From positions 10,499,030-10,563,029 of the forward strand of contig BSYO01000030.1 of assembly GCA_033239525.1 (NCBI GenBank): a DNA stretch of 64,000 nt, given 5' to 3'. The first letter of the stretch is position 1. Every line of letters starts with the position of its first letter. Positions 58,200 through 64,000 of the stretch are shown piece after piece. The position numbers and the translations under genes are program-made. The DNA comes from Nepenthes gracilis. Lineage: Eukaryota; Streptophyta; Magnoliopsida; Caryophyllales; Nepenthaceae. A model generated the notes under the pieces. The model did not search any database and had not been told where the DNA came from. It was given only the letters and a program-made list of their open reading frames with translations.

Positions 58200-60592
58200 A
58201 ATTTGGGACATATTTGTAGGTAGAGAAAATCGGCAGAAAGGTTGTTTGGGAAGATAAAATTAGGAATTAAAAATTTTAAATATTATATTTTGTTTCAAAA
58301 TAATAACTTTTGGATATTTTGTAAGGTTCACATTTTTTATTTATAATAATTATGGTTAAATAAGATGATATAATCAAAATTAATGTCATTAGATATAAAA
58401 ATAAAGTGCGAAAAATGTTGGTCTTGGACTGAGTTCGAGCTACACCTGAAGCGCAATTTCCAGTGGCCTCGTGCCTGAGGCGGGCTCAAGCGTAGGAACC
58501 ACTGGCCCTACTCCCAAGGGGCACCGGACTGGCGCTCAAGCGCCAGTTCAGATATTTAAAGCCCCCGCGCTTAGCTTTTGTCATTGTTTGGCAGAAGAAG
58601 AAGAAAGACGAAAGAGAGGAGAAAGAGGGAGCATGCCGGTGATAAGAGAGAAGAGGAGATCAAGGTTGTCAAGTTCGTTTTTGGCATGATCTAGCTGAGA
58701 ATCCTGTTGATCGGGACAATATAAGTGCACTCATATACTTTTTTTCTCTTTTCGCTCATTTCTTACCGTTCATTTTGGGTATTTTTGTTTAAATGCCTAT
58801 TCAAGCTTAAATTTTAAAGTATTCATGTATTAAATGTGCATATATGTCAATTTACTTTTATATTTTGAAGTATATGTATGAAAAACGTGTATACATATTG
58901 ATTTCACGTTCGATTTTGAAATTTATATGAAGTATTGTGTTTAATTGAAAACCCTAACCCCATGCATGCCATGATTTCAAGTATTATGTTGTTTTACCAC
59001 TTATATTTCATATATGATATTTCGTATGTTTGGGTGATTATATTAGATCCTTTAAAAGTGTGAATTTCTTTCCCAAAACGTACTGTATGTTAAGTGTATG
59101 AACCGAAATTATGAAAATTGCTCATTTTATATATTTTTATGAAAATTCTTGTTGTTATTTGGAACCCCGGACCCTAAATTTGAAATTGGTTATGAAAATT
59201 GAAGGATTAAATGCACATTATACATATGAAGGACAAAGTACATGAAATTTAATGGTCCAAAAATGATAATATTTTTGTTTTGAACAATGAAGTAAAAGTT
59301 TTCTAAGCTTCATGTTAATTTATGCATATATTTAAAGTTATGTGGACATCATATAATAAGAAACAAGTACATATACATTGAAAGGAATTATGAAAAAAAT
59401 TTGACAATTATGTTAAAGAATTATGAACTTCCTCCAAAAGGGTGAGAACCTTGAACATATGAAGTTAAGTATAAAATTTTCTAAAAAATTAAAAAATTTA
59501 ACTAAGAAATGTTCAACATATAGTATATTTTGACATACCTTAGTATATTATAGTGAAAAATTATTATCTGCTAATGGCCGTTTTGTAGCTAAGGTCCCGT
59601 TTATAATGTTATATATAAATGGCCCGTCTCTAGGTCTTGAATAAGAGGAGAAAGCTTTTGATTGTATAAGAGCAAATACAATTCAGGTTTTGATCAATCG
59701 CTCATTTAATTAATAAGGCCTACTGACTCTAGTCTTCAAAGAAAAGTATGTTTTCAACATGATTTGATGAGTACGATAATGAAAGAATAAGACAGAGTTT
59801 GGAATGTATTATGAAAGTAATTTTTTATCATATTTTATGATTATTCATTTATCCCTATTCCTTCTAATATGTACGATTATGTTTCAAGTATAAATTATGC
59901 ATATTTCTTTGTATAATGTGCATTATTGAGTATTCGACTCATTTCCTTATATTTTTATTAACTTTTAGATGAGTAGGAGATGTAGGAGTTCTTGCCTTGC
60001 GAGCAAGATTAGAGTTTTGGAAGAGTTTAAGTTTGTTAGTTCTGTTATTTATATAATTGTATTTTTGGATAGGTTTAGGTTGTGTTATTTATTGTAAATT
60101 AGTTAGTTTGATTCGGGACATGGTTTTGATTATATTATGAATTTTTAGGCGATATTGTTAACTCATGTGGTATTTTTGCGTTATTTAGAGCTGGCATTTT
60201 TGTATTTAATCATAGACAGGATTGTTATCTATTGTGTTGGATTATTTTGTGGAAGTAAAACGGGATACTTCACGTTGTGCAGGTTATGGAAGAAGTTTGT
60301 TATGAATGATTTATATTGTTTAGCATTTTTTGAGCATTATTTATTGTATTTAGATATTGTAATTTAGTTTAATTTCAGTTTCGAATAATTGATGTAAAGT
60401 AAATAGGTTGTAGCCGATATTTAGAAGGTTGAATTGTCGTATTATGAAATCTGATATTCGTTATTGTGTTGTGATGGTATTGGACAGATTTTTATGTGTG
60501 AGACTGTCGTTATCTCATATCCAATGGATTTCTCTTTTCAGTTATATGGTTAATTGTTTATGATGTGAGGTAATTGACGGGATTTGGGAGTC
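58200..60592 (+). mobile_element. Second chromovirus-type LTR nested in the element
   Basis: It ends GGGATTTGGGAGTCGTTCCATCACA at 60592, a chromovirus LTR terminus. It shares the TGCCTGAGGC (58473) to ATAAGTGCACTCATA (58718) section with the solo LTR at 25187. The left boundary is uncertain. No coding sequence within; the 60155-60367 frame is not recognisable. Confidence 0.5.
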
Positions 60593-60999
60593 GTTCCATC
60601 ACATATTTATTTTATTTCGTTTAATGATTTTGTATTATATAAAAATTTACGGTATTTTTATCGATGATATAGTTGGAATTTGGTTTGTCATGTAGTAAGT
60701 CTAAAATACAATTTTTTTATTTACTCTAATTTTAATACGGGCATATCTCCTTACATATATCTCGAGATCATGGTATAGTCGATATTCGAAGTTACTTTCG
60801 AGTATGAATTTTGTTATTTGATTGATTATTTTATTTTGGGTCATTTGTTAACATTTGAATATAGGTTCGTATCTGTTGTCTATTTGATATTTAACTTTGT
60901 CGGTGTAATAAATAATAATTCTTTTCTAAAAATGAAGGATAAAAAAATTTGATTCAAATTAATTAAGAGATTTGCTGTTGGGGATGTGATAGGTCAAGG

Positions 61000-62110
61000 C
61001 TATGCATTGGAATTGCAAGGGCTTTTGCAATATTTGCATGTTCCTTGTAAAAATGATAATAGATTATGGTGAATTTCATGGCTGGATTATCTAGGACGAT
61101 AAAGAATTATAATTATGTTTTGGACATTGTAGATTAATTGATGAAATCAGCGCATTTCATTTTCGTAAGGATCACCTTTTAAAAAAATTATCTGGTATGA
61201 TTCTACGTTAATAAAATTCTAAGATTGTGTGGAGCTGCAATATCAATTGTTTCTAATCAAAACTTAAGGTTTGTATCCAAATTTGGGAGAGCTTACATAA
61301 ATAATTGGTTGCAAAGTCAAAATTTAGTAAAACTTTTCATCCAAAAATAAATGGTCAATTAGAACAAATGATTCAAAATTTGGAAGATATACTTAGAATT
61401 TCTATTTTTAAAATGAATAAAAAATGGGATAGTTATTTGCCTTTAATCGAATTTACCTACAATAACAATTATCAATCTAATATTTGGTAGCACTTTTGAG
61501 GTATTATATGGTATGAGATGTTGGTCATTGGTCAATTGAGAAGAGATAGGTGACTGCAAGTCTTTAGATTTAAATATAATTTAGAAGATTTTGGACATGA
61601 TTCTACTAATTCTGAATTACTTGTTAGTTATTTAAAGTTAACAGAATAGTTACACTGATCCTAGGAGGTCTTAGTCAAGTTTTGAGATTAGTGATCACAT
61701 ATTCTTAAATTTGTTTCTAAGAAAGGTTATTTCAAGATTTAGATTGAAAAGGAAGCTGAAGTTGAGGTTCATCGAACCATTCAAGATTTTACAAAAGATT
61801 GGTGATGTAGATTATATGTTAGCATTAGTTTTCAATTTGGCAGATTTTTATGACACACTTCATATTTGATGTTTTGAAAATACGTTTTAAATCATTCACA
61901 CATCATTGAGTCTGAACTATTACAAATTGCATGGAATCTGATTTATGTGAAAGCATCGGTTTGAATTTGGAAATACAAGATCAATTTTTGCATTCCAGGA
62001 TAATTTATCTGGTTAAAATATTTTGAAGAAATTATTTATTTCAGGAAGAAACTTTGGAAAATAAGGGCAAGATTTGGGAGAAGTGTCTGCATCAATTTGT
62101 TCAATAAGGT
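61000..62110 (+). pseudogene. Chromovirus integrase and chromodomain relic
   Basis: Blocks in changing frames are: GLLQYLHVP, MVNFMAGLSRTIKNYNYVLD and LMKSAHFIF (61015-61160); LCGAAISIVSNQNLRFVSKF (61230); KFSKTFHPKINGQLEQMIQN (61320); YLPLIEFTYNNNYQSNIW (61435). They match plant chromovirus integrase in order. IEPFKILQKIGDVDYMLAL (61770) is the GPY/F module, and EETLENKGKIWEKCLHQF (62046) is the end of a chromodomain. Of the catalytic D, D, E, both aspartates are now asparagine and the glutamate of QLEQ is kept. Frameshifts and stops abound, and everything upstream of integrase is missing. Confidence 0.85.
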
Positions 62111-62137
62111 ATGCAAATTTTGATGATAAAATTTTAT

Positions 62138-62151
62138 AAGGAGGGGAGAAT
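62138..62151 (+). other. Polypurine tract of the chromovirus
   Basis: AAGGAGGGGAGAAT immediately precedes the 3' LTR start TGTAACATCC at 62152, about 30 bp after the chromodomain frame ends. Confidence 0.8.
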
Positions 62152-63420
62152 TGTAACATCCAAGTTTTTAATTTATATATATGACGTCATAATTATTATA
62201 TTTGGGTAAATTTTGGTTATAATTACACTTTTTAAAATTGAAATCAAGTATTTAAAGTATGAAGGCTCACACTTAATAGATGTGAAAATGACGCATAACG
62301 TGATTGAGATAGAATCACTAGACCTTATGTGCATATGATAGAAACTTGTGTGTGGATTTAGTAGTGTAGGTCATGTTTGTGTGCAATAGAGGCGCTCATG
62401 TGTAGATTAGATAGAATTGGTGGCAGTCATGTATAAGTTAGGCATGCTCTTGTGTTTGGGCTTTCTGTTTGTTGCATGTATGACTGGCACTCGCACCAAT
62501 CTACCTTTTTGAGGATATTCATTTGATTTTTGGACATTTGATTAAAGAAAAAGAAGAAGAGAGAGAAAGAAGAAAGATGGGTGGTGAAGGAAAGCAATTT
62601 CATGTCTATTTTACATCAAATCAGGTAAATATTTGATGTAATACAAGTACATGTAAACCTGTTCTTTTATCTATTATTAAAATTATTTAATTTTTTAATC
62701 ATTATATAAATGCATATTTGTGTCACTCTTTTTTGCCTCCCTTTGAATATTTATTATATGTGTATATATTTTTTCTAAAATTTGGATATTTTTGGAGATT
62801 TATATTTACATTTAAGATATTGGTTACCAAATTATAAAATTTTTTACTATTTGACTTTGCATAATATTTATACAAATATTTGATAAGAACTCTATATTAT
62901 GACATAAAATAGAGAATTTACTTTCCCCTTGATAAGAAAATCGGATATTTGCCATGTGGTGTAGAATTGTTTTTTGTTTTGACTTAGTAAGAATTATTAT
63001 AATAATATTAATAGATTATATTTAAATATATTCTAATACATTATACATAATTTAAAGATCAAACTTATTATCTATGAGTAAAAAAAGTGACGTTCAATCC
63101 CATTATAAGGCTTAAATATAGATTTCCACCTATAAATCTCAAATAGTATTGTATCTGCCTTAAATTTCATAAATATGCATAGCATGATTATCAAAATTTG
63201 TCATTCTATATTAGTCAATATATAAATTACTAATTCTTAGTTCTTAGATTTTTATGTGTTTTTATATCATCATTCAATTTTCATATTTTTTGATATACTT
63301 TCACTTATATTTTCAGTTGTCCTATATTTCTCGTAAGCGTTGTATGTTTTCATATATTTGTACATATCTGATAATTTATAAGCTATTATATTTTTAACAT
63401 ATTTATTGATAATTGCGCAT
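62152..63420 (+). mobile_element. 3' LTR of the chromovirus
   Basis: It starts TGTAACATCCAAGTTTTTAA right after the polypurine tract and aligns with 56768-57960. The 3' end is not recognised and could lie further right. Confidence 0.75.
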
Positions 63421-64000
63421 TTCAAATTTTTATATATAATCATAATTTCTATACTTTACGTCTATTTTACTCATATATAATCATATACTTTATACATGTT
63501 TTGTTGACGTCAATCTCACATTTGAAATTTCTTAAAATCCTTTTCAAATTAGTAAGATTGCATATCTTGTAGGATTGGATAAATGATTTGAAATGTCTTA
63601 TTCGCGCATTGTTTGACCTGTCATCAAATTTGGATATTGTGCTTTAAAAATTGAATTTAAGTTTTCACTATATGTTTATTTAGATTAAAATTATATACTA
63701 TTTACTTACAACAAATTTAAAGTTGAATAGCTATAATGTATTTAGACTGAATAGATATTGGTGGGCCATCCTTGGAACCGCAATCATTGTACTTTTGATT
63801 ATTATTGTATGGCTTGGTTGAGCACCAAGGGGCTGCAACGCTACGGGTGTCGCAGCCCCTCCAATGACTGATATTTTAAAAAAATTTAAAAATATAAAAA
63901 ATATTTTTTAAATCAAATACAAAAACAATTATAAAAACAAAAAAATATTATATATATATATATATGCGGCTGTTAGATTTTTGAATCTAACGGTCACCTG
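63421..64000. other. Right edge: AT-rich DNA with two hairpins
   Basis: AGGGGCTGC (63827-63835) pairs with GCAGCCCCT (63852-63860) around a 16-base loop. GTTAGATT (63972-63979) pairs with AATCTAAC (63984-63991). Together with the AT-only core between them this may be a MITE cut by the window edge. No gene is seen. Confidence 0.4.

Overview
The window is nuclear DNA of a flowering plant, most likely a eudicot. The evidence is a spliced plant ATP-citrate lyase gene, a plant F-box/kelch gene, and a dense load of plant LTR retrotransposons (Tat, sirevirus, Tork/TNT1-like and chromovirus types) with L1-type LINE relics and MITE-like elements. I cannot name the species. Only two host protein genes are well supported. 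Nearly everything else is mobile DNA in various stages of decay, set in AT-rich intergenic sequence.

Layout. 1-2118: 3' end of a Tat-lineage Ty3/gypsy element (antisense ORF, tandem repeats, polypurine tract, 3' LTR). 3717-4525 and 8470-9400: two solo LTRs of one family (here called LTR-X) on either side of the intronless F-box/kelch gene at 7000-8136. 10290-11660: relic of a gypsy gag and protease. 11962-21020: a three-layer nest. A host tandem duplication was hit by a third LTR-X (target duplication ATACT), which was then hit by a gag-only sirevirus composite (12838-20510, target duplication AAAAC). 21304-22102: solo copia LTR. 25187-27804: 2.6-kb solo chromovirus-type LTR with an internal 39-bp minisatellite, possibly inside an older minus-strand LTR. 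28967-31899: copia element without most of pol (target duplication ACATT). 32733-33240: LINE relic. 35298-36113: solo LTR with perfect target duplication GCTAG. 36911-37134: MITE-like element just beyond the 3' end of the next gene.

37511-45490 (minus): ATP-citrate lyase subunit A (ACLA). I could assemble twelve coding exons with GT-AG introns, giving a 423-residue protein with no break in frame. Its first intron is 4.66 kb and holds a 272-bp tandem duplication and a probable 2.65-kb LTR. 46690-47110: second LINE relic. 47250-48110 and 55256-56251: two minus-strand LTRs of one Tat-like family. 49750-50520: a partial copy of the LTR found in the ACLA intron. 51288-54095: a diverged 1.74-kb tandem duplication. 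56768-63420: chromovirus with two LTRs, a decayed integrase and chromodomain, and another LTR nested inside.

The two genes are unrelated in function. ACLA makes cytosolic acetyl-CoA, which feeds flavonoid, wax and sterol synthesis. The F-box protein most resembles the Arabidopsis protein that targets chalcone synthase for degradation, so both touch flavonoid supply, but their proximity is probably chance. The most unusual structure is the nested, pol-less sirevirus composite. Its boundaries can be resolved to the base because every layer left a target-site duplication.
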